The notes beneath the pieces are model-generated. The model saw only the letters and a program-made list of their open reading frames with translations, ran no database searches and was not told the DNA's origin. Of a stretch of DNA of 50,662 nt, positions 1 through 7,922 are shown in pieces (the first letter of the stretch is position 1; each line of letters opens with the position of its first letter). Origin of the DNA: Kutzneria sp. 744 (GTDB lineage Bacteria > Actinomycetota > Actinomycetes > Mycobacteriales > Pseudonocardiaceae); the NCBI RefSeq assembly GCF_000568255.1, contig NZ_KK037166.1:919717-970378 (forward strand), in the 5' to 3' direction. The position numbers were made by a program, and so were the translations under genes.

Positions 1-1
1 C

Positions 2-764
2 GAGGGCGCCGAGGCCGACATCGCCCGCTTCGCCGAGCGGTTCGACTGCCGCGTGGTCGACGGCTTCGGCTCGACCGAGGGCGGCGGGCCATCGCCCGAG
101 ACCCCGGCACCCCGCCCGGGGGCTCGGCCGGCTCACCGACGGCACCGTCGTCCTCCACCAGGACACCGGAACCCCTTGCCCACCGGCCGAATTCGGCCCC
201 GACGGCAGTCTGCGCAACCCCGAGCAGGCCATCGGCGAGCTGGTCAACACCGCCGGCTCCGGCTGGTTCGCCGGCTACTACGGCGATCCCGCGGCGACCT
301 CGGACCGGCTGCGCAACGGTTGGTACCACAGCGGCGATCTCGGCTACGTCGACCGGGACGGCTACTGCCACTTCGTCGGCCGCACCGGCGACTGGCTCCG
401 GGTCGACGGCGAGAACCTCGGCACCGCCCCGATCGAGCGGATCATCGCCCGGCACCCCGACGTCGCCGAGGTCGCCGTCTACGGCGTGCCCGACCCCTCG
501 GTCGGCGACCAGGTCGTGGCCGCCCTGGTCCTCCGCCCCGGCGTCGCCTTCGATCCCGGCGCATTCGCCAAGTTCCTCGCCGCGCAGCCCGACCTCGGCC
601 CCAAGCAGCTGCCCCGCTACGTCCGAATCGCCTCTGTCCTGCCCCGAACCGCCACCTACAAGGTCGTGAAGCGCACCCTGTCCGCCCAGGGCCTCGACTT
701 CGCCGGCGACCCGACCTGGCACCGGCCGGATGCTGCCCTGGAGTTCGCCCCGCTGACCCGGTGA
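2..764 (+). CDS. FadD-type acyl-CoA synthetase, C-terminal part, frameshifted
   Basis: This is the C-terminal half of an AMP-dependent fatty acid--CoA ligase, which activates a carboxylic acid through an acyl-adenylate and transfers it to CoA. The 5' end lies outside the window. Visible motifs are DGFGSTEGG (the adenylate-binding YGxTE core), WYHSGDLGYVDRDGY (adenylation core), VGRTGDWLRVDGENLGT (hinge) and a C-terminal lid ending near TYKVVKRTL; the catalytic Lys is in TYKV. The layout recalls mycobacterial FadD17-like ligases, but the exact substrate cannot be read. The frame changes twice, near position 87 and near 121, both inside G runs; restoring one base at each gives one continuous protein. 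Downstream is a bidirectional hairpin terminator. The family call is firm, and the lesions may be consensus errors. Confidence 0.85.
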   Translation, partial: RAPRPTSPASPSGSTAAWSTASARPRAAGHRPRPRHPARGLGRLTDGTVVLHQDTGTPCPPAEFGPDGSLRNPEQAIGELVNTAGSGWFAGYYGDPAATSDRLRNGWYHSGDLGYVDRDGYCHFVGRTGDWLRVDGENLGTAPIERIIARHPDVAEVAVYGVPDPSVGDQVVAALVLRPGVAFDPGAFAKFLAAQPDLGPKQLPRYVRIASVLPRTATYKVVKRTLSAQGLDFAGDPTWHRPDAALEFAPLTR

Positions 765-773
765 TGCGCTTGG

Positions 774-814
774 AAGGGGGCTTTCCTCTACTCGGAGTTT
801 AGGAAAGCCCCTTT
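774..814. terminator. Bidirectional hairpin terminator
   Basis: An inverted repeat pairs GGGGCTTTCCT (ending at 787) with AGGAAAGCCCC (801-811) around a 13-nt loop. A short T run follows on the plus strand. It sits between the stop of the FadD-type gene at 764 and the stop of the convergent AraC gene at 831, where a shared terminator is expected. Confidence 0.8.
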
Positions 815-830
815 CACACACTCAATTTTT

Positions 831-1610
831 TCACTTCAGGTGCCGGTGACGGCCGGGGGTGGTGCCGACGAGCTTGGCGAAGGCGGCGATGAAGTGGCTG
901 GGGTTGGCCCAGCCGCAGGCGTGGGCGACGTGCGTGGTGTCGTGGCCGTCGGCGAGCAGGACGAGGGCGTGGTAGATGCGCAGCTGGGTGCGCCATTCGT
1001 AGAAGGTCATGCCGAGTTCGGTGTGGAACAGGCGGCTGAGGGTGCGGCTGCTGGCGCCCATAGACCGCCCCAGCTCGGCCAGCGGGGAGTTGTCCGCCGG
1101 GTGTTCGCGCAGCAGACGGGCGACGGCGCGCAGGCGATCGTCGACGGGTTCCGGCAGCTGCAAGGGCTGCTCGGGCGCCTCGTGGAGTTCGTCGACGAGC
1201 ACCCGACGAAGGCGAACGCGGGCGGCGGGGTCGAGGGGCCGGGCGGCCGGGTCGTAGTTGCGCGGGCCGGTAAGGACGAGCAGGACTTCGCGGGCGAGGC
1301 CGGAGGCCGTGAACACGGCGGGATGGTCGGGCACCAGCCGGGCGAGAGACGGTGGCAGGAACACGATCCGCATGTCGGTGTCGCCGTGCGCGCGGTGGTG
1401 GTGCTCGCACCCGGCCGGGGTCCACGCGACCCGGTTCGCGGGAACGATCGAGGTGCCCCACGAGGTGCGCACCGACAACACACCACGGGCCGCGTACACC
1501 AGGTGTCCCTGGGCATGGGACTGAACCGGGCTCGCTCCCCCGGACGGCCAGGAATGTGCCCCTCCGGAGGGCCAGACGTGCGACGCCGCGATTTGGCGGC
1601 CGATGGGCAT
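831..1610 (-). CDS. AraC-family transcriptional regulator
   Basis: A 259-residue regulator with an N-terminal cupin-like sensing domain (roughly residues 20-110; conserved HHH in the CEHHHRAHG stretch) and a C-terminal AraC double helix-turn-helix (about 155-255; LAELGRSMGASSRTLSRLF, then HVAHACGWANPSHFIAAFAK). Such proteins bind DNA near the genes they control and respond to a small ligand. It is divergent from the oxidoreductase starting at 1665, only 54 bp away, so that gene is its likely target. The ATG at 1610 has no Shine-Dalgarno but lies 8 nt after a consensus TATAAT on the minus strand, which suggests a leaderless mRNA. The ligand is unknown. Confidence 0.9.
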   Translation of the reverse strand: MPIGRQIAASHVWPSGGAHSWPSGGASPVQSHAQGHLVYAARGVLSVRTSWGTSIVPANRVAWTPAGCEHHHRAHGDTDMRIVFLPPSLARLVPDHPAVFTASGLAREVLLVLTGPRNYDPAARPLDPAARVRLRRVLVDELHEAPEQPLQLPEPVDDRLRAVARLLREHPADNSPLAELGRSMGASSRTLSRLFHTELGMTFYEWRTQLRIYHALVLLADGHDTTHVAHACGWANPSHFIAAFAKLVGTTPGRHRHLK

Positions 1611-1618
1611 AGCTTGGC

Positions 1619-1624
1619 ATTATA
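1619..1624 (-). promoter_or_regulatory. -10 box of the AraC gene, probably leaderless
   Basis: On the minus strand the hexamer is a perfect TATAAT. Eight bases separate it from the ATG at 1610, so transcription would begin at or next to the start codon. It lies in the 54-bp divergent region shared with the oxidoreductase gene, so regulator binding there could affect both genes. Confidence 0.6.
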
Positions 1625-1664
1625 TCGGTGGCCGGCCAGCCCAGTCCGAGACGACAGTGCAGGC

Positions 1665-2666
1665 ATGGGTACGACGATGCGTGCGGTGGTCTGTGTCCGG
1701 GCCGGTGGCCCGGAGGTGTTGGAGGTCCAGCGGGTGCCGGTGCCGGCGGTCCGGGAGGGCTGGAGCCTGGTCCGGGTGCGCGGCGCGGGCCTGAACCGGT
1801 CCGAGCTGAGGACACGCCAGGGGCATTCGCCGAACGTCGTGTTCCCGCGCGTGCTGGGCATCGAGTGCGTGGGAACCGTTGCGGCGTCTACCGACCCGCG
1901 CCTGCCGGAGGGAACCGCCGTCGCGGCGGTGATGGGCGAGATGGGTCGGGCCTTCGACGGCGGCTACGCGGAGTACGCGTTGTTGCCCAACGACCTCCTG
2001 ATGCCGGTCACGACGACGTTGCCGTGGGACGTCCTGGCCGCGTTGCCCGAGACCTATCTGACCGCACGGGGCGCACTGGATGCGTTGGGGGCCACGGCCG
2101 GTCGGCTACTGATCCGCGGCGGCACCTCGTCTGTGGGCATGGCGGCCGCGTCCATCGCCGCCGGTCACGGCCTCGAAATCGCCGCCACCACCCGCCGTTC
2201 GGACAAGATCGCCGCGCTGACCGGCGCCGGCGTCCACCACGCACTCCTCGACACCGACGCAGTGCGCTCGATCTGGCCCGAAGGCCCGGACTACGTCCTG
2301 GATCTGATCGGGGCGGACACGGCGGTCGATTCGCTGCACCTGGTCCGTCGCGGCGGGACGGTGTGCGTGGCGGGATCGCTCAGTGGCTGGCTGATCCCGA
2401 ACCTCGAACCGATCGCCATGATCCCGTCCGGCACCAAACTCACCGCCTTCCACAGCGACAACCTCCGCGGCAGCGCGGGCACCGCCGTGTTGCAGCGAGT
2501 GATCCACGAGGTCGAGGCCGGCGCCTATCGCCCCAACATCGACCGCGTCGTCGCCCTGGACAGCATCGTCTCGGCCCACCGGCACATGGAGGACAACGCC
2601 GCCGCCGGCAAACTCGTGCTGGTGCCCTGGTCCCGCAAATCCGGGCTCGGCCACCTGTTCGCGTGA
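1665..2666 (+). CDS. Quinone oxidoreductase-like NADPH-dependent MDR enzyme
   Basis: A 333-residue member of the medium-chain dehydrogenase/reductase superfamily. The N-terminal GroES-like domain (MRAVVCVRAGGPEVLEV) lacks the cysteines that bind zinc in alcohol dehydrogenases. The nucleotide-binding fold carries GGTSSVGMAAASIA near residue 150. This pattern fits the zinc-independent quinone oxidoreductase group, which reduces quinones or alpha,beta-unsaturated carbonyls with NADPH; the real substrate is unknown. ATG 1665 was chosen, with ATG 1677 as an in-frame alternative; neither has a strong ribosome binding site. The open frame extends far upstream over the AraC gene, but that part is only an antisense shadow. 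It is probably controlled by the divergent AraC protein. Confidence 0.85.
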   Translation: MGTTMRAVVCVRAGGPEVLEVQRVPVPAVREGWSLVRVRGAGLNRSELRTRQGHSPNVVFPRVLGIECVGTVAASTDPRLPEGTAVAAVMGEMGRAFDGGYAEYALLPNDLLMPVTTTLPWDVLAALPETYLTARGALDALGATAGRLLIRGGTSSVGMAAASIAAGHGLEIAATTRRSDKIAALTGAGVHHALLDTDAVRSIWPEGPDYVLDLIGADTAVDSLHLVRRGGTVCVAGSLSGWLIPNLEPIAMIPSGTKLTAFHSDNLRGSAGTAVLQRVIHEVEAGAYRPNIDRVVALDSIVSAHRHMEDNAAAGKLVLVPWSRKSGLGHLFA

Positions 2667-2731
2667 ATCGCATAGGCAAGGCCAATTCCCTTGGCTAGCG
2701 TCGGATGCGGCGCACGACAGGGGTCGAGGCG

Positions 2732-4822
2732 ATGACGGACACAAACCGACACACCAGCAACACGGTCAACACCAACACGGTCAACGGCTTGATCGTGCAG
2801 GGCGGGCTGGTCACCGGCGACATCCACCAGCACCTGCCCGCACCGCGGCCACCGACACCCCCGCCGTGCCAACTGCTTTCGGCGCCGGCGGGGTTCGTCG
2901 GGCGTGACGACAAGCTGGCCGCGCTTGACGCCTGCACCACCGCGGTGATCTCCGCGATCGGCGGCGCCGGCGGGATCGGCAAGACCTGGCTCGCACTCAC
3001 CTGGGCCAACCGGAACCTGGGCCGATTTCCCGATGGGCAGCTCTCGGCCGACCTGCGCGGCTTCGGCCCCGCCGCGCCCCGGCATCCGGCCGACGTGCTG
3101 GCCGACTTCCTCGCCGCCCTCGGCGTCGACCGCGATCACCAGCCCACCGACCTCGACGCCCGGATCGCGCTCTACCGCACCCACACCGCCGGCCGGCGCC
3201 TGCTGATCCTGTTGGACAACGCCGCCACCGCCGACCAGGTCGAGCCCTTGCTGCCCGGTGGCACCACGTGCACCGTCCTGATCACCAGCCGCCACCGCCT
3301 GCCGTCCTTGCTCGCCCGCCACGGCGCCCACCCCGTGCACGTCGACGTGCTCACCGACGCCGAGGCGCGCACCCTGTTGGAAGCCGCCCTCGGCCACAGC
3401 GCGGAGCGGGCCGTCACCGAGTTGATCGCCCTGTGCAAGGGTTTCCCGCTCGCGCTGGGCCTGATCGCCGCCCGCATCCGCAGCGAACCGACCCTGATCG
3501 ACGACCTTGTTGCCGACCTGGGCGCCCTCGGTCTGGCCGCCCTGGATTCCGACGACCCCGCCGCCAGCCTGCCCACCGTCCTGTCCTGGTCCCTGCGCCG
3601 TCTCACCGAGCAGCATCGCACCGTGTTTGGCCTGCTGGGCATCGCCCCCGGCCCCGACATCGCCCTGCCGGCCGTGGTCTCGTTGACCTGGCTGTCACAT
3701 TCCCTTGCCCGCCAAGCACTTTCGGCATTGGAGGAGGCGTCCCTCCTCGAACGCCGCCCCGGCGGCCGGTACGTGATGCACGACCTGATCCGCGACTACG
3801 CTGCCAGCACAGTCCTGTCCGAGGACGTACGCGAGGCGGCTCTGGTGCGGGTGACGGACTTCTACCTGCACACCGCCTTCGCCGCGGACCGCCTGCTGGA
3901 ATCTCACACCACCTTCGTGCCTCCCGACCCGCCGGCAGCAGGGGTTCACCCGTTTCCGCTGCCCGATTTCGCGGCCGCACTGCACTGGATGGAGGCCGAA
4001 CACGCCGCCCTCTTGGCCACCCAGCGCGCCGCCCTCGCCATCGGACGTCACCACGTCGTTCCCCACCTCGCCTGGATCCTGAGTACCTTCCACCACATGC
4101 GGGGGAACTTCCGCGACGCGTTCACCGCATGGCAGGCCGCACTCGACGCCGCCGCCCACCTGCCCGATCCCTCGATCCGAGGCCGTGCCCACCGCAACCT
4201 CGGCCGCGCCTGCACCCATCTGGGCCGCCACGAGGAAGCCATCGAACACCTGGACCAGGCCCTCGGCGTGGCCGCGGACCACCACGACGCCACTCAGCAG
4301 GCATTCACCCACCAGGCGCTCGCACTCGCCTGGGCGGGTCGGGGGAACGACCGGAGGGCGTTGGAGCATGCCCGCCACGCGCTCGACCTCTGCCGCGATC
4401 TCGAACTGCCGCTGTGGGAGGCCACCTCGCTCAACATGATGGGCTGGTACTCCGCACGTCTTGGTGAGTTCGGCGCCGCCCGCGACCTCTGTCTGGCCGC
4501 CCTCGACCTGTACCGACGGCACGACCACCCGGGCGGCAAGGCCGACACCTTGGACAGCCTGGGGTACATCGCCCACCACAGCGGCGACCACCGGCAGGCT
4601 CTCGACCACTACCACCAGGCCCTCCTCGTGCGCCGCCCGACCGGCGACGCCTACGAGGTCGCGAACACCCTCGACAGCATCGGCCGCCCGTACGCCGCTT
4701 CCGGGCAACAAGGGCGGGCCCGGGCGGTGTGGCTCGAAGCGCTGGACCTGTACCGGCAGCAGGGGCGCACCGCCGACGCCGAGCGCGTTCAACGACAGCT
4801 GGACGAGCTCAGGCCGCCGTGA
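2732..4822 (+). CDS. NB-ARC/TPR (NLR-like STAND) protein with N-terminal RHIM-like motif
   Basis: A 696-residue signal-transducing NTPase. After a short Asn/Thr-rich N-terminus comes the motif GLIVQGGLVTGDIH (about residues 19-32), then a Pro-rich linker, then an NB-ARC domain with Walker A GGAGGIGKTWLA, Walker B RLLILLDNA and LITSRHRL. A winged-helix section (YVMHDLIRDYA) and about six tetratricopeptide repeats (from residue 440 on, e.g. GRAHRNLGRACTHLGRHEEAIEHLDQ, counted in pieces) follow. There is no SARP-type DNA-binding domain, so it is not a complete AfsR. The N-terminal motif resembles those placed before NB-ARC domains in many actinobacterial proteins and, by family knowledge, the RHIM-like bacterial amyloid signalling motifs. 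ATG 2732 follows a GAGG; ATG 2705 is an alternative adding nine residues. Its 3' end overlaps the convergent MBL gene by 14 bp. Confidence 0.85.
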   Translation: MTDTNRHTSNTVNTNTVNGLIVQGGLVTGDIHQHLPAPRPPTPPPCQLLSAPAGFVGRDDKLAALDACTTAVISAIGGAGGIGKTWLALTWANRNLGRFPDGQLSADLRGFGPAAPRHPADVLADFLAALGVDRDHQPTDLDARIALYRTHTAGRRLLILLDNAATADQVEPLLPGGTTCTVLITSRHRLPSLLARHGAHPVHVDVLTDAEARTLLEAALGHSAERAVTELIALCKGFPLALGLIAARIRSEPTLIDDLVADLGALGLAALDSDDPAASLPTVLSWSLRRLTEQHRTVFGLLGIAPGPDIALPAVVSLTWLSHSLARQALSALEEASLLERRPGGRYVMHDLIRDYAASTVLSEDVREAALVRVTDFYLHTAFAADRLLESHTTFVPPDPPAAGVHPFPLPDFAAALHWMEAEHAALLATQRAALAIGRHHVVPHLAWILSTFHHMRGNFRDAFTAWQAALDAAAHLPDPSIRGRAHRNLGRACTHLGRHEEAIEHLDQALGVAADHHDATQQAFTHQALALAWAGRGNDRRALEHARHALDLCRDLELPLWEATSLNMMGWYSARLGEFGAARDLCLAALDLYRRHDHPGGKADTLDSLGYIAHHSGDHRQALDHYHQALLVRRPTGDAYEVANTLDSIGRPYAASGQQGRARAVWLEALDLYRQQGRTADAERVQRQLDELRPP

Positions 4823-5860
4823 GGTGGTAGGTCGTGCCGCTGCTGCTCGGCACCCAGGCGTCGGCAGGGCACCGGCCAGGGCGTGCTGGGCGCGCCAACC
4901 GGTGCAGTGGCCGGGGACGAGCAGGTCGGGGGCGAGGTCGGTGAACGCGGCGACGGTCGGCGAGATGATCGGCTCGAACGCCGGACCGCTCAGGTGCAGG
5001 CCGCCGAGCAGCGCGTGCAGCTGGTTCACGCCGGTGAGCCGCATGGCCTGCCGCACGATGTTGACCGCGCCGGCGTGGCCGCAGCCGGTGAGCACCACCA
5101 GGCCCCGACCGCGCACGTTGACGACCAGCGCCTGGTCGTCGAGGACCAGCGGGTCGTGCTGCCAGTCGGATCCGGTCCACGCCTGGTGGGCCGGCGGCAT
5201 GCCGCGTTCGAACTCCGTGGTCCGGTCGATCTCGCCGGTGATCAGCACCCGGCCGTCCAGCAGCAGCGACGGTTTCCGCCGCTCGATGACCTCGTAGCCC
5301 TCGCCGGCCAGTGCCTGGGCCGACAGCGTCGGGAGCTCCATCGGCTCCCGACCAGGCACGGCCAACCTCCGCCGGGTCCAGATCAGCGGGTGCACCACCA
5401 TCGGCAGGGCCCGCACGCCCTTCCGTCCGGCCAGCCCGGCCAGCCCGCCCGCGTGGTCGAAATGCCCGTGGCTCAGCACCACGCTGTGCAGCTCGCCCAG
5501 CTTCACGTCGAGCCGCTCCGCGTTGCGCACCATCGCGTCCGGCGACTGGCCGGTGTCGAACAGGACGCTCGTGCTGCGCCCGCCCGCATGCACGGTGACC
5601 AGCGCCGAGAACCCGTGTTCGGCCACGAGCCCGGCCACCGTCGCGCCGTCCTCGAACTGCGCCGCCGGCACCCTCCCCGCCATGCTCGGCCGCCGCACCC
5701 GATCGCTTCCCGGCAGCAGCGCGTCGTAGACGTTGTCGACCAGCGTCGTGATCTCCACCGCGTCCACCGGCTCAAGCCCGATCGGGTCCACCGCCGTCCC
5801 GTCGGCCGAACGGGGCATCGCGGCCAGGGCTTCAGCGGCACTACCAGGCTCGTCGCACAT
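4809..5860 (-). CDS. MBL-fold metallohydrolase (COG1237-like), frameshifted near its end
   Basis: A metallo-beta-lactamase-fold hydrolase of about 350 residues with the metal-binding signature HGHFDHAGG near residue 130, further ligands in TGCGHAG and LVPGHCTGW, and an Asp in LFDTGQSPDAM. The shape matches COG1237, the group that includes the 7,8-dihydropterin-6-methyl-4-(ribofuranosyl)aminobenzene phosphate synthase-like proteins; the actinobacterial substrate is unknown. The frame is lost near 4864, in the last 20 codons. Restoring one base gives the ending DAWVPSSSGTTYHLTAA and a stop at 4809; read as given, the frame runs on into the antisense of the neighbouring NB-ARC gene. The ATG at 5860 was chosen from the beginning of conserved sequence. 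The fold is certain, the function is not. Confidence 0.8.
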
Positions 5861-5980
5861 GCCCGTGAGCCTAGAACCCACTCCCCCCGGCCGCCTGTGC
5901 GCACTTGCCCTGCACGGATGGCCGAGCGGAACTCGGCACGGTTGACCGGTCCCTCGGCGGTCCGTACTTTCTACCAATAA

Positions 5981-5997
5981 TTAGGAAACTTTCTTAA
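5981..5997. promoter_or_regulatory. Putative operator upstream of GH9 gene
   Basis: A 17-bp near-palindrome, TTAGGAAACTTTCTTAA, is symmetric around 5989 with one mismatched pair. It stands 41 bp before the ATG of the secreted GH9 gene in an AT-rich island that contrasts with the surrounding GC-rich DNA. Position and symmetry suggest a repressor site controlling a polysaccharide-degrading enzyme; the regulator is not identified. Confidence 0.45.
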
Positions 5998-6037
5998 CTG
6001 TGGGCCACGCCGCCGGCCCCCGTACCGGAGGAAACCC

Positions 6038-7885
6038 ATGCATGTTGTGACAGCAGCGATAGCGGCGCTGACCGCGGTCGCGTCGGCGCTGAGCCCGGCC
6101 GTGCCCGCGGCGACCACGGCGCAGATCAGGGTGGACCAGGTCGGCTACGTGACCGGCGAGGCCAAGGCCGCCTACCTGATGGGCACGACCGCGAACGCCG
6201 GAGCGGCGTTCACGGTGGTCGACGCGGCGGGCAAGTCGGTGCTGACCGGCAAGGTCGGCGCCAGCACCGGAAAGTGGAGCACGGCCTACAGCGCGGTGTA
6301 CCCGATCAACCTCACGGCGCTGAAGACCAAGGGCACCTATCAGATCAAGGTCGGCGGCACGACGTCGCCGACGTTCAAGGTGGACAGCGCCAACGCCCTG
6401 TTCTCCCCGCTGGCCGACGACACGGTGACGTTCTTCCAGATGCAGCGGGACGGCCAGGACGTGATCCCCGGGACCATGGACCGCAAGCCCAGCCACCTCA
6501 CCGACAAAACGGCGTCGGTCTACGAGATCCCGACGTTCAACGACGAGACGATCACCAGCAACATGACCGGGACGGGCGTCACGGTCGACGCCTCGGGCGG
6601 CTGGTTCGACGCCGGCGACTTCCTGAAGTTCACCGCCACGACCTCGTACACGGTGAGCAACCTCCTGCTGTCGCAACGGGCTCACCCGACCGCCGCACTG
6701 GGCGCGGAGGCGCAGTTCGGGCTGGACTACCTGAACAAGATGTGGGACCCCAGGACCGGCGTGCTGTACGCGCAGGTCGGCATCGGGGTCGGCGACGGCA
6801 AGGACTTCGTCGGCGACCATGAGGTGTGGCGGCTGCCGGAGGCCGACGACGCGCTGAACCCGAAGCCGGGCGACAGGGACTACTTCATCAAGTACCGCCC
6901 GGTGTTCGCGGCCAACAAGCCCGGCGCGAAGATCAGCCCCAACCTGGCCGGCCGGATGGCCGCCTCGTTCGCGCTGGCCGCGCAGAACCTGGCCACCACG
7001 GACAAGGCGAAGGCCAGGCAGTACCTGTCCTCGGCGGCGGCGATCTACGCGCTGGCCGACACGGCCGGCGGCAGCGTCGTCTCCGTATTCCCGCACGAGT
7101 ACTACCCGGAATCGTCCTATTTGGACGACCTCGAGCTGGGCGCCACTGAAATGTCCCTGGCGGCCAAGGCATTGGGCGACAACCGTGCCAATGGTTGGGC
7201 GACCGACGCCGGCAAGTACGCCAAGGCCTACATCGCCAGCGGCAACCACGACTCGCTCAACCTGTACGACACCAGCGCGCTGGGCCACGCCGATCTCGTG
7301 AAGCTGTTGCGCCAGAACAACTCTCCCAAGCTCGCCGTCACCGAGGCGCAGCTGACCGGCGACCTCGCCCGCCAGCTGAAGGCCGCCGCCGCGGAGGCGG
7401 CCAAGAGCCCGTTCCGCACCGGCGCGCCGATCGTGGACGGGGACGGGGCCACGCACACCTTCGGCCTGATGACCACCGCCCTGCTGTACGGGCAGCTGAC
7501 CGGCAAGCACGACTACGACGCCTTCGCCACCCAGCAGCGCGACTACATCCTCGGCTCCAACGCGTGGGGGATCTCGATGCTGATCGGCTCGGGCAACTTC
7601 CCGAAGTGCGTGCACAACCAGGTGGCCAACCTGGCCGGCAGCCTCACCGGCAGCGGCAGGATCGCGGTCGGCGGCGTGGCCAACGGCCCGATCGACGCCC
7701 ACCAGTTCGACACCATCGACCCGCTGCCCGACGGCTACCGCGCGTGCAGCGACCCCTCGTACAAGACGTACGACAACACCTCGATCCGCTACCTGGACAA
7801 CATCCTCACCTGGGCGACCAACGAGCCCGCCGACGACTACACCTCGACCGGCACGCTCGCCCTGAGCCTGGCCGCGGCCGGCTGA
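6038..7885 (+). CDS. Secreted glycoside hydrolase family 9 (endoglucanase-like)
   Basis: A 615-residue extracellular enzyme. After a signal peptide (cut about residue 25, after VPA) comes an Ig-like CelD N-terminal domain (about 30-115, starting IRVDQVGYVTGEAKAAYL) and a GH9 (alpha/alpha)6 barrel. The family signature is GGWFDAGDFLKF, containing the two Asp that activate water in inverting GH9 enzymes; WATNEPADDY near the C-terminus is the likely site of the acid Glu. GH9 enzymes cut beta-1,4-glucans such as cellulose; some prefer other beta-glycans. No carbohydrate-binding module is visible. ATG 6038 follows a strong GGAGGA at 6027. The n-region of the signal peptide lacks Lys or Arg, which is unusual. 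Downstream is a perfect hairpin. Confidence 0.9.
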   Translation: MHVVTAAIAALTAVASALSPAVPAATTAQIRVDQVGYVTGEAKAAYLMGTTANAGAAFTVVDAAGKSVLTGKVGASTGKWSTAYSAVYPINLTALKTKGTYQIKVGGTTSPTFKVDSANALFSPLADDTVTFFQMQRDGQDVIPGTMDRKPSHLTDKTASVYEIPTFNDETITSNMTGTGVTVDASGGWFDAGDFLKFTATTSYTVSNLLLSQRAHPTAALGAEAQFGLDYLNKMWDPRTGVLYAQVGIGVGDGKDFVGDHEVWRLPEADDALNPKPGDRDYFIKYRPVFAANKPGAKISPNLAGRMAASFALAAQNLATTDKAKARQYLSSAAAIYALADTAGGSVVSVFPHEYYPESSYLDDLELGATEMSLAAKALGDNRANGWATDAGKYAKAYIASGNHDSLNLYDTSALGHADLVKLLRQNNSPKLAVTEAQLTGDLARQLKAAAAEAAKSPFRTGAPIVDGDGATHTFGLMTTALLYGQLTGKHDYDAFATQQRDYILGSNAWGISMLIGSGNFPKCVHNQVANLAGSLTGSGRIAVGGVANGPIDAHQFDTIDPLPDGYRACSDPSYKTYDNTSIRYLDNILTWATNEPADDYTSTGTLALSLAAAG

Positions 7886-7893
7886 CGCCACGG

Positions 7894-7922
7894 GGCCGCC
7901 CGGTTCGCGCGACCGGGCGGCC
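7894..7922. terminator. Bidirectional hairpin terminator
   Basis: GGCCGCCCGGT (7894-7904) and ACCGGGCGGCC (7912-7922) form a perfect 11-bp stem with a 7-nt loop. There is no T run, as is common in actinomycetes. It ends one base before the stop of the convergent esterase gene, so it can serve both strands. Confidence 0.75.

Noticed and set aside
2705-2731. Upstream ATG for the NB-ARC gene
   Set aside because: Lacks a ribosome binding site; the later ATG at 2732 has GAGG and starts the typical Asn/Thr-rich leader.
3695-4808. Long C-terminal extension of the MBL hydrolase
   Set aside because: It is antisense to the NB-ARC gene and results from a frame loss near 4864; the family ends at 4809 in the other frame.
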